This document shows, piece by piece, positions 33,260 through 44,402 of a DNA stretch of 64,000 nt. The DNA is from Vanrija pseudolonga (Eukaryota; Basidiomycota; Tremellomycetes; Trichosporonales; Trichosporonaceae), in assembly GCF_020906515.1 (NCBI RefSeq), contig NC_085855.1:1984001-2048000 (forward strand), in the 5' to 3' direction. Position numbers and translations under genes: made by a program. Within the stretch, counting starts at the first letter, position 1; each line of letters starts with the position of its first letter. Below the pieces are notes generated by a model. That model saw only the letters and a program-made list of their open reading frames with translations, made no database searches and was not told where the DNA came from.

Positions 33260-34269
33260 ATGATGCTCACTCGCTTCTCTGCCGTCGCTCGCACGTCCGC
33301 CATGGCCGCCTCGACTCGCGCCTTTGCTGCCTCCGCCGCTCGCGGCAAGCACACCCTCCCCCCTCTTCCTTACGCGTACGATGTGAGTAGCGCCGCTGTG
33401 TTGGCATGGATGACGGGGACGCTACTGACGCTGTGTGCGACACCTGCTGCGACCCGTGTGATTTCCCATCTCACTCTGTATCGCAATGACCTCATACCAC
33501 CTTGACAACCCCGTCGCCACCCCCACGCACCCACCCACAGGCCCTCGAGCCCTCCATCTCCAAGGAGATCATGACCCTCCACCACGACAAGCACCACCAG
33601 GCCTATGTTACCGGCCTCAACGCTGCCGAGGAGAAGCTCGCTGGTCTCCAGTCGAGCGAGGACGTCAAGGGCCAGATCTCGCTCCAGGCTGCCCTCAAGT
33701 TCAACGGCGGTGGTCACCTCAACCACTCGGTGGGTACGAGGCTGACGAGGTCGCCGAGCTTTGAAGCACATGAAGCACCAAGCTCGACGAGCACCCTTCC
33801 CCCCCGCTAACACCCCCAGCTCTTCTGGGTCAACCTCGCCCCCACCGGCTCAGCCCAGACCAAGCCCCCCACCTCTGGCGCGCTCGCCCAGCAGATCCAG
33901 AAGGACTTTGGCTCTGTTGACAACCTCATTGCCGAGGTCAACGCCGCCACCCTCGGCATCCAGGGCTCGGGCTGGGGCTGGCTCGGCTACAACAAGAAGA
34001 GCAAGGTGCTCGAGGTTGTCACGACCGCCAACCAGGACCCCCTGCTGAGTGAGTTGTGCGTTCCGGTCACCTAGCTCACGCGCAGCCCACGCCCCCATCA
34101 TTGGCATTGACATCTGGGAGCACGCCTTCTACATTGACTACAAGAACGTCAAGGCTGACGTGAGTGCCCCACCCTTGGTTGTTTGTTGACACCCCCGCAG
34201 TACCTCAAGAACATCTGGGCCGTCATCAACTGGGAGGAGGCCGCCAAGCGCTTCGACGCTGCCGTCTAA
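33260..34269 (+). CDS. SOD2: Mitochondrial manganese superoxide dismutase
   Basis: Converts superoxide to hydrogen peroxide and oxygen in the matrix. 227 residues; exons 33260-33382, 33541-33729, 33820-34048, 34086-34159 and 34201-34269. The first 30 or so residues are a typical presequence (serine/alanine/arginine-rich, no acids). Metal ligands are in place: His in [12 protein letters not shown], His in [13 protein letters not shown], and Asp and His in [23 protein letters not shown] is the conserved core. Ends [16 protein letters not shown], as in the family. The Gly-Gly-His signature supports manganese. Confidence 0.97.
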
Positions 34270-34501
34270 GCGCGCCGGCGTAAAGCCGTCTCCGCTGCTC
34301 TGGGTTGAAGAGTAGACAAAAGTCGTAGCAGAAAGATGTTGATGAATGAAGTGTGAACGGAAGCAAATGGGCCAGGAGTTGTTGCCACTGACGATAATGT
34401 TGAAAGTGGGCGTGTTGTTGAGCTCGACTTGTTGTGACTTTGTTTCTATCTCTTTGCGCACAACTGTATCTCTCCGCCGTCGTCAAAAACTCGTCGCCAC
34501 C

Positions 34502-35118
34502 ATGTCGTACTTTATGACCCAGTAAGTGTCCTCTGGCTGTGCCCTGCGTCAGCCTATAGCCCTTGGCTCAAGCCTCGCGTTCGCTCGCTCCGCTCGCTCG
34601 AAAGCTGACGCTCAGCCTCCACTCGGGCTGGCACGTCGACCAGGCCATCCTGGTGGAAGAAGACCGCGTGGTGTGCATCCGCTTCGGGCACGACCACGAC
34701 CCCGAGTGCATGGCGATGGACGAGGCGCTGTACGGCGTGAGCGAGAAGGTGTCCAACTTTGCCATCCTGTACCTCGTCGACGTGACCGAGGTGCCCGACT
34801 TTACGAAGATGTACGAGCTGTACGACCAGTGCACGCTCATGTTCTTCTACCGCAACAAGCATATCATGATCGATCTGGGCACGGGTAACAACAACAAGAT
34901 GTGAGTTGGGTCGGGGGAGAGGACAGGGCAAGGCTGATGGTGGCATAGCAACTGGGCTGTTACCGACAAGCAGGAGCTCATCGACATCATCGAGACGGTG
35001 TACCGCGGTGCCTCCAAGGGCCGTGGTCTGGTCGTCGCGCCAAAGGGTGGGCTTGTCGTCGTGAGGATGCTGGCTGGTGGCTAAATGTGCAGACTACTCG
35101 ACGAGACACAAGTACTAG
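34502..35118 (+). CDS. DIB1: U5 snRNP thioredoxin-like protein Dib1/Dim1
   Basis: 142 residues, exactly the family length, in four exons: 34502-34521 (20 nt), 34616-34900, 34949-35046 and 35093-35118 (26 nt). MSYFMTHLHSGWHVDQAI, RFGHDHDPECMAMDE, VDVTEVPDFTKMYELYD and the C-terminal KGRGLVVAPKDYSTRHKY are almost invariant across eukaryotes. Thioredoxin fold without a redox CxxC. A component of the U4/U6.U5 tri-snRNP that leaves on spliceosome activation. Very small first and last exons are typical of this window. Confidence 0.98.
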
Positions 35119-35343
35119 GCGGGGTCTCGACGGGCCACCCCGACGCGACACGGCACGACTCAGACGACACGACACTGGCGATAGCGCTCGCACAGAGCGA
35201 GAGATACACTGGCCTGCTGGCACACCCAGTGGCCACACACGTTGTGATGCATTGCATATGATAGTATGATGTTTGGGTGGTTGATATTATGCCCTTGGGG
35301 CCTTTCAGAACGATCGCCAGTGACTGCCGTCATGACCGCCCTC

Positions 35344-37287
35344 TCACTGGGCACACCCGGGGCACGTATGCAGCGTGTCATGGACACTGCAGCGTCAGCA
35401 CACTGTCACGCACACCCACCGCTTCACGCACTACAAGTCGCAGTCCATGCAAAAGTCGTTGGAGCACTTGGCACAACGGTACCGCCCAGTCGGGCTGATG
35501 CCGTCGTCGACATGTGCCGCTGCGTCTGGGCCGAGGCTGGAGAGCTGGGGAGTGTCAGCTGGGCGCTCGTACGATCGATGCAGCTACACACCAATGGGAA
35601 CGCCGTGTCACAGCCAAAGCACGCTGGAACAAGCTCGGCCTGCACCGCGCCGGCGTCACTGACTAACCCATAGTTGGCGACAGGGAAGAGCAGCCAGAAG
35701 CTGAGGTGTGAGTAAGTTGGCAACGCAGACACGGTGGGGACGCCCTCACCTTCGGGCCAGATGCGGGCTGCTGACCACCATCAGGCAGCACACATCGCAG
35801 TCGGTCGGTACGTCACACAACTTGGACCCGCACCGAGGGCACATGTACCCTCCGCGCTTGAGAAGACCGTGGCACGCACAGAATCCCTCGCCCGCAGCAG
35901 GCAGGCGTGTGGGGAAGCCCATGACCATGAGATCTCCAGCGGGCGCGGGGCGATTCGCGCCCCCAGCCGCACCTCTGCCACCGCGATTAAGCGCATCACG
36001 GACATTGAGCGTGACGGGCGCGGCGATCGTTTCAGCTGGCGGAGGGATCGTCTCCCACAACAAGTCACGGTAGTGGTCCTCGTCAATAGCCACGCCGAAC
36101 CGCCCGCCCGTTCTCTCCGCAATCTGACGACAAATCTTGATCTCGGCGGACAGCGAGATGATAGTCGTGCGGACTCGCGCCTGCACGAGCTCCGCCAACA
36201 CCTGGTGGATGTTCTGCGGTCCGTCTGGGTCGGCCGTCGAGATGGCGCTGAACAGGACCAGAATCTCTAAGCTAGACGTCGTGGGCAGATGGCTCATCGA
36301 GCCCCGCGCCATCGTCAAGCCATTCTGCAGGCTTGGCTCGCCCGAGGGCTCCAGAGCACGCTTGTCCTCGAGTGCCTTTACCACGTCCTGCGGGTTGCCT
36401 GGGAAGGGGCCGGGGTGAGCTTCCTTCACCCGACGCCATTTATAGGCACCCACCTCCTATAGGCACGAGGACCTCTGCGAGTCGGTCCCGCAGGAGGATG
36501 ACGCCGACCTGCCCAAGTGGGTTCTGGTCAAACCACTCGACGACAAACGCACGCAGGTATTGCAGCGTCAGTTCAAACCTGCCGCTCGTTAGAGTCATAC
36601 ACGCGTCGTACGTCGGGCGACATACCGCGAGGGGCGAAAGTCCTTGTCCCGCATCGACTCGGAGAGGTCCACAATGATAAACATGTGCCGCACCAGAGAC
36701 CGGCGCAGAGGTGCCTCGGATTGGAGAGCCCTGTCGGTGGCAACGTCAGCTCTCTGCTCGGCGCCGCCTTTCCCCCGAACCCCGGCGTGCACACATGCTA
36801 TGCTCTGCCCGGCGCACCCGGCCACGTCCCGGCGAGGGACAGGTACAGCGTGGGGGCCGCGCAAGCAAGCAAACAAGCATGTAAAGCGGGGAGCGTGCAT
36901 TACACGCGCTCGCCGTGGTTTCGCACGCTTAATTTGCCAAGACGGGACGCTGCGACGAGATCTGTTTCGGAGTCGTCGCTGCGTGCACCATGTGGAGCCC
37001 GACACGCACCTCTTTCGCCTTCGCTGGGCAACGTAACTGTCGACGGCCGACTGGAGGCCACCCTGTTCGTCCTCTTGGACGACATCCCAACTGCGCTTGT
37101 AGGTTGCCTCCCATGCGTTGATCGAGTCCTTTCCCTTTCCCTTCTTGGAGCTCGAGGCTTCCTTGCTGCTCCCTCCTGCGCCGCGGCGGCCGCGAGATGG
37201 GCCTGGGCGGTCGAGGTCGTCATCAGAGTCGAGTTCTGACCTCGGCGAGTCTGCCCCTGGATCGTAGAGGAGGTCGTCCGAGGGCAT
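35344..37287 (-). CDS. SSL1: TFIIH subunit Ssl1 (p44)
   Basis: Core TFIIH subunit in transcription initiation and nucleotide excision repair; activates the XPD/Rad3 helicase. 472 residues, seven exons: 37010-37287, 36626-36730, 36454-36578, 35750-36398, 35592-35700, 35435-35544 and 35344-35386. The N-terminus is acidic and low complexity. The vWA domain starts at about residue 107 with RHMFIIVDLSESM (metal-site DxSxS). Zinc-binding C-terminal region: FCACHGLLKRGGYMCPRCG, PACFGCDTAF, RCAKCSNDFCMDCDF and HDTLHTCPGCAQ. The last exon is needed: a GTAGTG donor overlaps an in-frame TAG, and the 43-nt final exon supplies the last CPGC pair. Intron 1 is 279 nt, unusually long. Confidence 0.95.
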
Positions 37288-39401
37288 TTTTGTTGAGGTG
37301 GTGGAGAGAGTGTTTTGAACAAAAGGAAGATGAGCGGCGCGGTGAACGGAATTGTTATGTCGTCACGGCGGATTGGGTTGTAGGTGACTAGACTTGATGG
37401 GATGATTGTAATAGGCCACGTGACTCGAGTAATAGCACCAGTGTTCTGGATTTATTCTCCGTGTCGCGGATTGTATATTCAGGATCTGGTGTAGGTAACA
37501 AATGTCGTTATTGGCTGATGGGTGGCATGGTGGTTGGCCCTTGGAGACGATCGGATCCAGCATGACGCTTGTACACGCGCAGCGCAGTAGTTATTACTCT
37601 GGCCCCGTGCCGCCGCCGCCGCCGCCGCATGGCTTTTGCCTTGACTTGCCGCCCCCGCCTCGTCTCGCCAATGAACTATGCAAACCCCTGGTTGGCTGGC
37701 TGGCTTGCTGTCTGGCCGGCGCACACCTCTCCTCCCTCTTGCCATGGCAGTCGGCCCGGCCGCGTGCAATGTCCTGGATTCCTGCCGCCTTGCTCTGCTG
37801 CCCCGCACGCGATGCCAATGCCAATGCCCGTCGCCGTGCACTCCCCCCCCTCCCCCTTGCCCCCCTCTCGCCTGCCTCGTCTCGCCTACCGACACCAGAT
37901 CAGATCCTGAACTGGCTGGCTCACGACGACAACGGGATACACGCTGCTGTTGCACCCACATGACCCGCTCGCTCGCTCGAAACGCCCACTCACCGGCGCG
38001 GGCTTGAACCTACCATGATTGCGAGCCGCTACGGCCTGCTCTCCTGCTCCTGCTCCTGCTGCTCATACTGCGAATGTCGCTCCTACACAGCCGTCAGCCG
38101 GCCATCGCGCACACACATGACGCGCCGCTGCGTGCTCTGCTGCAACCTGACCCCAGACTGACTGTCCCCGGGCCGCGGGACCTCGATCTCTCTCTCGTTG
38201 GTCCAAGGTCCCAAGAGCGTCTCTGGGTCTGCCTCCACCGACGAGGATACAATCTCCCCTTGTCCCCCCTTGGCTCTCTCGCGCTCTCTGTGCCCAGCCC
38301 GGCTCACATTGCCTTCCCTCCTCCCCCTCGTTGTCCACACAATCGTCACCGGCTGGCCCTTGCCCCTCTCGCCTCTCCGCCCCTCTCTGCCCCTCGTATC
38401 CCATCTCATATCTCTTCACGACCAGTGCCCCAAAGTGCATCATCATCATCATCATCATCATCGTAATCATACATCATCATCATCACTGCTTGCACACGAC
38501 GAAGTTTCCCCCTCGTCGCCCTCTCCCTTCCCCCCGTCTCGGCGCTTTCCCAAAAGGTTGTCTTGCGACGACTACCTAAATCGCCCAAACCGGTCCATTT
38601 CTATCCGCGGCGCGTTGGTCTGAAACGCCAAGGTGTGGAATAAAGTGCGCTGTGGTAGCCAGCCCAACGACGGTTTGAACGGAAACCCCTATAACCTCCC
38701 TCCTGGCGCCAAAGTCGAGCGACAAGAGGATCCGCCGTGCGCGCTGCGGCTGCCGTGAGTGGTCTGGTCTGGCTCGTGGTCTGGTCTGGCTCTTAGGTCT
38801 TTTGGTCGGTCGGCTGTCGTCTTCCACCCCTGCCCACCTTCCTTCGCATCGCTCCCCTACCCTCCCCCCTCCAACCCTCCCCATCTTGTCTCTCATTTGC
38901 TTGCTTGTCACACTGTCCACTCCCCGACCCTCCCCCACCCACCCCCTTCAACCCCGCAGTCCTTTTGACAGTGTCCTGCTTTGGATATTACCCGACCGTG
39001 ACCACGCTACACACACGGCAACGGCACGCGGCTCGGCGCGAAAACCGTGTCATTACAGCGCGGACCAGACATTGCATCCACCATCGCACACCCTTGCTCG
39101 CTTCGGCATCCCCCTTCACCATCCCTATCTCCCCTCCCTCACTCTACTACCTACTCGGCCTTGTTCTCACATTCTTCATCAGTGCATATCACTCTAGACT
39201 CTCATCATACGCATCGACCACGACCGCATAAACGATCACGAAGCCATTACATTTGGCACGCCATTTCGACACCCGAGCATGCTCTAGTTTGGCGGGCCAC
39301 CCCGCCTTCACTACAGCCGCGACACGTCTTTAACCCGCCTTCCCCAACCCGTCGCCCATCGTTCGCTGGCAACTGCGGCTTCCCCAATCATCCCGCACCA
39401 C
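37288..39401. other. Long divergent region, SSL1 / Myb gene
   Basis: 2.1 kb between outward-facing starts. It has a GCCGCC run near 37612-37630, a GCTCGCTCGCTCG stretch near 37968, an (ATC)n microsatellite at 38439-38486 and long pyrimidine tracts up to 39400. Chance frames up to 160 codons exist, none with domain or splice support. The length suggests complex control of the Myb gene or an untranslated transcript. Confidence 0.45.
38439..38486. repeat. (ATC)n microsatellite
   Basis: About eight uninterrupted CAT/ATC units, then an imperfect continuation (CGTAATCATACATCATC). Lies in the 5' region of the Myb/SANT gene. Confidence 0.85.
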
Positions 39402-40619
39402 ATGGCCAGTGGTGGTGCCGTCGCCCCACCACACCCGCCGACCGGCGGGGGTTCATCCTCTCCGCCTGGACAAGCAGGCAACAAGGATCGCAAGAAGTCT
39501 GCTCACTGGACCGATTCAGATACAGAGGTGCTCATCAATGTCTTGTTACGGCATCGTGAAACTGGAAGAACGACCGACAATGGCTTCAAACCCGGCGTCT
39601 GGGACGAAGCGTCTGGTCTCTTGGAGAGAACCATGTATATGGGAGGACCCAAGACGCCAGATGCATGTAAGAGCAGATGGCAGCGACTTCAACGCGACTA
39701 CAAGGTCGTCCGCGAACTCGAGGCACTGCGCGGCTTTTCCTGGGATCGCAACCAGCACCGGTTACACGCCAGCGAGGAAGCCTGGGAAGCAGCGGAAAAG
39801 GTGAGATGCCGCGCCATGCCCCATGTCGTCCCGCGTTGGTCGTCATCGTCGCGCCCTCGTACATCACGCTCGGGGTCACTCTGCGTCACCAGAAATAACG
39901 CTAACACGCATGCTCTACGCAGATCACAGAAGCCAAGAAGTACAAGAAGATCCACCTGCCATGCTACGATCAGCTGGCAATATTGTGTCCAGCCGAGAAC
40001 CTGCGCACCCGCCCACGACTTTCACGACCTCGAGTGTCATCCACGTCGCTGGCATCGGATGGCTCAGCAGTCGTGTCGATGAACATTACCCCAACGACGG
40101 CAACGAACCCATCGGCTACCACCATCGTTGGCGCCCTTTCAGTGGCCGAGTCTGTGCACCACGACCATGCCAAGATCCTGAACGCTACCCACGGACATCA
40201 TGATCAGCACCAACAACAACATGCGCTGCACCAGTCGGGAAACTCAAACCTTATGTGGCCAGAAGCCGATGATACTAGCATTGAGCGTATTGATGCCTCA
40301 TTTACGCTCCCTGACAGTGTGAGTAGTGCCTGTCCTGGCGGAGAGCGGGTGTGGCGTGGTGACAACCTCCCTAACCATCGCGCAGTCCCAGCATGCGTTT
40401 TCAGTGCAACACAAACGCCTACCGCCTCCATATGATTCGGCGCTCCTTTCTGGTGCGGCGGCTGCCCAGCTCTCGCCCAAGCGTCAGCGCACAAACTCTG
40501 GCAACGCCCGCCGCACTGGCCTCCCCCATCAAACGACCCAAGCGTCTGCACTCTCATCACAACAGCAGCAGCACCAGCAGCATCAGCAGCAGCATCAGCA
40601 GCAGCAGCACCAGCAGCAG

Positions 40620-40654
<35 letters not shown>

Positions 40655-41711
40655 ACAGCAACTGTACCAGATGCCGATCGACACTCAACGAACAAATCCG
40701 TTGTCTCAGACGCATACCCCGCAGCACCAGCTGCCGCCTCATCACCAACCACCACCACCACCACACACATCACATCCACCTCCTCCCCCTCAAGCGCATC
40801 AGCACGCGCAGGCTCTCCCTGGACTGCCACCAGGTTCTCACACAAACCAAGGTGCACCTCAGCACTCGTATACCCATCCACACACGCAACAGCATACTAC
40901 CCCCAACACCACACATTCGAGTCAGCTACCGCCATTCGGTCGCACTTCGCCTCCCTTTACGCCCTCCGTCATGGACCCCTCACTGCCATCACCAACAGTG
41001 TACCAGACACCGATCCCACCTGACGCGTCGCAGTTATTCTCTGGAGCTAGCATGGCCAATGGCAACGCCAACGGCCACAGTCATGCGCGCGCTGCTTCCA
41101 TCGGAGGGAACAGACACAACCGCATGAACAGCCACAGTCAAGCACCGACCACCAATGGCACGCGTCATGCCCGAGCTGCGTCGACCAAGGCCGGTGACGA
41201 TCGCCGAACGCCGATCCCTGTGGGCAACCACAACCGCACAATGTCGACGATCACCATCGGCGGCCAGGACCGCATGCAGTCTGGCGACCGAGGACGTGGC
41301 ATGAACGGGGGCGGAGTGCCTCATCATGAAGCGTCCCTGTCGCCTCTAGCACCTGGCCCAGCTACCATTGGCACCGTCCAGGCGCCTTTGCTACCTGTAA
41401 CGGGAGGCATGGGCCTCGCCGGCGGGCAGGGTGCCACACCTATCGCAGGCGCGCCAGGAGGTAACCTCTCTGGCCGTGTGCAGGCGGCGCCTGAGGTGGT
41501 TGCTGGCTGGTCGGACGCCCAGCGCCTCACCGAGGCTGTGCTTCGACTGCAAGAGCAGGAAAACCTGGCTGACGACGAGATGTTGGCCGTGCTGCAAGAG
41601 TTTGAGGAGAGCAGTCGGGCCGTCACGACCTATCTGGCCCTCAAAGTCGAGCACGTCCGGCTCAACTATCTCGGTAGCATCATTACAAAACGTGGACATT
41701 CGCATGGTTAG
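39402..41711 (+). CDS. Myb/SANT-like DNA-binding protein with polyglutamine tract
   Basis: Putative transcription regulator, 706 residues, exons 39402-39800, 39923-40318 and 40386-41711. Residues about 35-130 form a Myb/SANT-like domain: SAHWTDSDTEVLINVLLRH, WDEASGLLERTMYM, KSRWQRLQRDYKVVRELEAL, FSWDRNQHRL; tryptophans are spaced as in the plant/fungal Myb_DNA-bind_3 type. The middle is disordered, with SPKRQRTNS as a likely nuclear signal. A Q/H tract (about residues 322-358) is encoded by mixed CAG/CAA codons at 40560-40662, then proline/histidine-rich DNA. The C-terminus is a conserved-looking helix (WSDAQRLTEAVLRLQEQ, LADDEMLAVLQEFEES). Target genes unknown; regulator role is inferred. 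Confidence 0.85.
40560..40662 (+). repeat. CAG/CAA repeat coding polyglutamine
   Basis: Interrupted trinucleotide repeat inside the Myb/SANT gene, frame giving glutamine with scattered histidines. CAA interruptions and CAT/CAC units should limit slippage. Length is likely to vary between strains. Confidence 0.9.
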
Positions 41712-41927
41712 TAGAGAGGAAAGTAGACAACAAAAAAATCGGAAGGCAAGCGCATTTTGTAGCAGTTTGTGATCTTGGTAGGCGCGACATAGGGAGCATT
41801 AGTTGTCACTTTGACAAAACCCATGCCACATCATCTTGCAGTAACTAGAGTGGTGTGCAGCAGGTGCATTGTTGATATCTACAGTATCCGATGGTTGCGA
41901 GAGCATGTCGTGGGAGCATGCTCACGC

Positions 41928-43026
41928 CTACTTGCTCTCGCCGTTGGCGGCGCCCTCGCCGAGGGACGCGGCAATGTCGTCGAGGACGAGGATCCACGCG
42001 GCGCGGGGGTCCATTTTGGAGTAGTACGTCTCGTTGCTGGGGCGTGTTAGCAGGGCATCGTATCGCTCCTCAGGGCGCGATACGCACACTCCAGCCTCCT
42101 TGAAGCCCAGACGCTCGTAGAAGCGGCGCGCGGCGTCGTTGCCGACCTGGACGTGGACGAGGGCGCGGTTAATGGGCTTGCGTGGCGGCGCGGGCTGGAG
42201 GGCTCCGCGGGTCGTCGGGCCGGAGGCGGGCGGCGTGGGCGGGGGCGGGGCGGTGGGGTGCAGCGCGGCGCGGAGGGCCTGCTTGACGAGCGCGGCGCCG
42301 AGGCCTTGGGAGCGGTATGGGGCGAGGACGCTGAGCGAGGGAGCGCGCGTCAGCGCGCGAGCGAGCGGCGGGGAGTCGCGGGCCAAGGCAAGCCAGCCGA
42401 GTAAACAGGCCCCTCTCGGCACAGCCCGATCAACCACTCACGCAAGAGTCAAAATCGCCAGCGTCAGCGGCTGGGTCTTGCTCCCGACAACCTCGATGCG
42501 CGCACAGCACGCGCCGACGGGAATGTCGGCGTAGTACACGAGCTTGTTGATCTCGTCGAGCTCGGGGTCGAGCACGTCCTTGTAGAACTTTTCGCTGTAC
42601 ACGATCGGGAGGACGACCGAATTGATCTTGCGGAGCGTGCCGGCCTGCGGGGGGTGTGAGCTGCGTGACGGGCGAGGGGGCTGAGGATCGGCGCGGTGAC
42701 GCAGAGCCTTGGGAGGCGGAGCTGTTGCTCGCGAGCAGCTCTGCCCAACCCCGTGCAAGGCAGTAGCCCCGCCAGAGGCTGGGCCTCACGGCCCAACCTC
42801 GCGCCTCGCGTCTCGCTGCGCTCGACGCTCGGCCGCTCGCTCGCGCACTCACATTGTTCACCGTCAAGCTCGTCAGCGTCGCCTTGGGCGCGGGCGACAC
42901 CTTCTTCCTCGCGACGCCGCCATTCAGGCTCACGCTCTCGTGCTCGCCCCGCGCAGTCGCAAGGTCAAGCGGGGACGACACGGTCCCTGCCGTGCTGTAC
43001 GTCGCGGTGACTGCGGATGGGGCCAT
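41928..43026 (-). CDS. NAA50: N-alpha-acetyltransferase Naa50 (NatE catalytic subunit)
   Basis: GNAT-fold acetyltransferase acting on nascent chains starting with Met; partner of NatA. 242 residues, exons 42853-43026, 42442-42644, 42088-42330 and 41928-42036. The catalytic domain starts near residue 59: TLRKINSVVLPIVYSEKFYK, LAILTLAVLAPYRSQGLGAA (acetyl-CoA loop RSQGLG), VHVQVGNDAARRFYERLGF and NETYYSKMDPRAAWIL. A 58-residue low-complexity N-terminal extension and an insert of about 30 proline-rich residues before PINRALVHVQV make it longer than human NAA50 (169). A run of 13 C sits three bases before the ATG on the coding strand. Shares a 174-bp divergent promoter with PTH2. Confidence 0.93.
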
Positions 43027-43200
43027 GGCGGGGGGGGGGGGGCGGGGTGGGGTAACAAAGTCGAAAGTAAAAGTGGCTCTTGTTCGCGATATCGTCAGGC
43101 GAGCAGAGGAGCAATGTTGCCGACGGGCGGACATGGCGCCATCTCCGTTGGGGCTGAAAGAAGTTGAACTGCCTGGTCGTGTTTTGGCATCGTACACACC
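43027..43200. promoter_or_regulatory. Compact divergent promoter, NAA50 / PTH2
   Basis: Only 174 bases separate the two start codons. Contains a G13 run at 43030-43042. Both genes act on nascent or stalled translation products. Confidence 0.55.
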
Positions 43201-43988
43201 ATGAGCCAGGTCAGAGACAGCGTCCAAGGTGGGTTACGGGCAGAGAGATGGTGCATGGTCGGGCTCGCTGACGCACGCTCGCTTGCTCGCTTCCTCGCAA
43301 CAGCCGCCCTCGCGCCCATCCCTATCGCGCTGACTGTGCTCGCCTTCGTGCTGGGGTACAAGGCGCGCGCGGTGCTCTCGCCCGTGGTCGTCAACGCGCC
43401 GTCGGGCAGCCGCGCGGCGTCATCAAAGTCGAACGGCGGCGGCGGCAAGGGCAAGCGCTCCAACTCGCCAGTGCAGGCCCCCGCGCCGGAGGCGTACTCG
43501 GACGGCGCGACCGACTCGGACTCGGACGCCGACGACGAGGCGGCCGCCAACGCCGCCGACCTCAAGGCGGTCCGTCCGGGCGGGGACGAGATCAAGCTTG
43601 TCTTGGTTGTGAACGACAGCCTCAAGATGACCAAGGGCAAGATTGGCGCGCAGTGCGGGCATGCCACGCTCGCGTGTTACGAGACGCTTGCGCGGAGCAA
43701 CCCCGCGGTGGGTGCTTCCTTCTCGCTGTCAGACCGCACCTGCTAACCCACCCCCAGCTCATCTCAAAGTGGAAGATGTACGGCCAGCCCAAGATCGCCC
43801 TCCGCTGCGCCAACACGGAAGAGCTCGAGGCGCTCGCGCGCCAGGCACGCGCGCTCAACCTCTGCGCGAGGACGATCCAGGACGCCGGCCGCACCCAGGT
43901 CGCGCCGGGGAGCAAGACTGTGCTCGGCGTCGGACCGGGCCCCGCGCGCTTGATCAACCAGGTCACGGGCAAGCTCAAGCTTTTGTAG
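43201..43988 (+). CDS. PTH2: Peptidyl-tRNA hydrolase 2
   Basis: Cleaves peptidyl-tRNA to recycle tRNA; the N-terminal anchor suggests the mitochondrial outer membrane, as for yeast and human Pth2. 220 residues, exons 43201-43228 (28 nt), 43304-43707 and 43758-43988. Membrane segment IPIALTVLAFVLGYKARAVL, then a disordered acidic/serine linker, then the Pth2 domain: KLVLVVNDSLKMTKGKIGAQ, CGHATLACYETL, KWKMYGQPKIALRC, RTIQDAGRTQVAPGSKTVL, ending VTGKLKLL. The catalytic Lys/His/Asp/Thr positions are all present. Faces NAA50 across a 174-bp promoter. Confidence 0.96.
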
Positions 43989-44402
43989 CGATGCATAAGT
44001 AGATTGTGGCGGGGCTGTGGCGTGCCGAGGGGGCTGGCTTGACCCGTCGAGGGAGACGACGGCCGCGTCCTCTGCTAGAAGGAGCCTGGCTCGCGCTGGC
44101 TGGCGCTTGACTGGGGCGCAGCCACTGATCCGTGACTTGGCGGCGATGATGACAGTCTAGGAATCTCACCGCATAATTGCACTGATCAGTACGGTTCAGT
44201 TTAATGACGAAACGACGCCCGGCAGCAGAGACTTGCAACTGGTCTCAACACACCGACCTGCAACCACCCCACCATGGCACCATGCTACATCTGTTGCTGC
44301 TGATCTATGTGTTCACCACTGGCCATCCCAGGCCACCTCGCCGCCGCACTCCACATGCTCAACGCAGGCTCAAGCCCCGCTGCTCACACCCACACCGCTC
44401 GC
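43989..44402. other. Convergent 3' intergenic region
   Basis: 414 bases between PTH2 (+) and U2AF1 (-) stop codons. No gene seen; presumed untranslated regions. Confidence 0.5.

Noticed and set aside
37995-38035. B-box-like GGTTCAAGCCC on the minus strand
   Set aside because: The T-stem has a mismatch and no cloverleaf or A box could be placed upstream.
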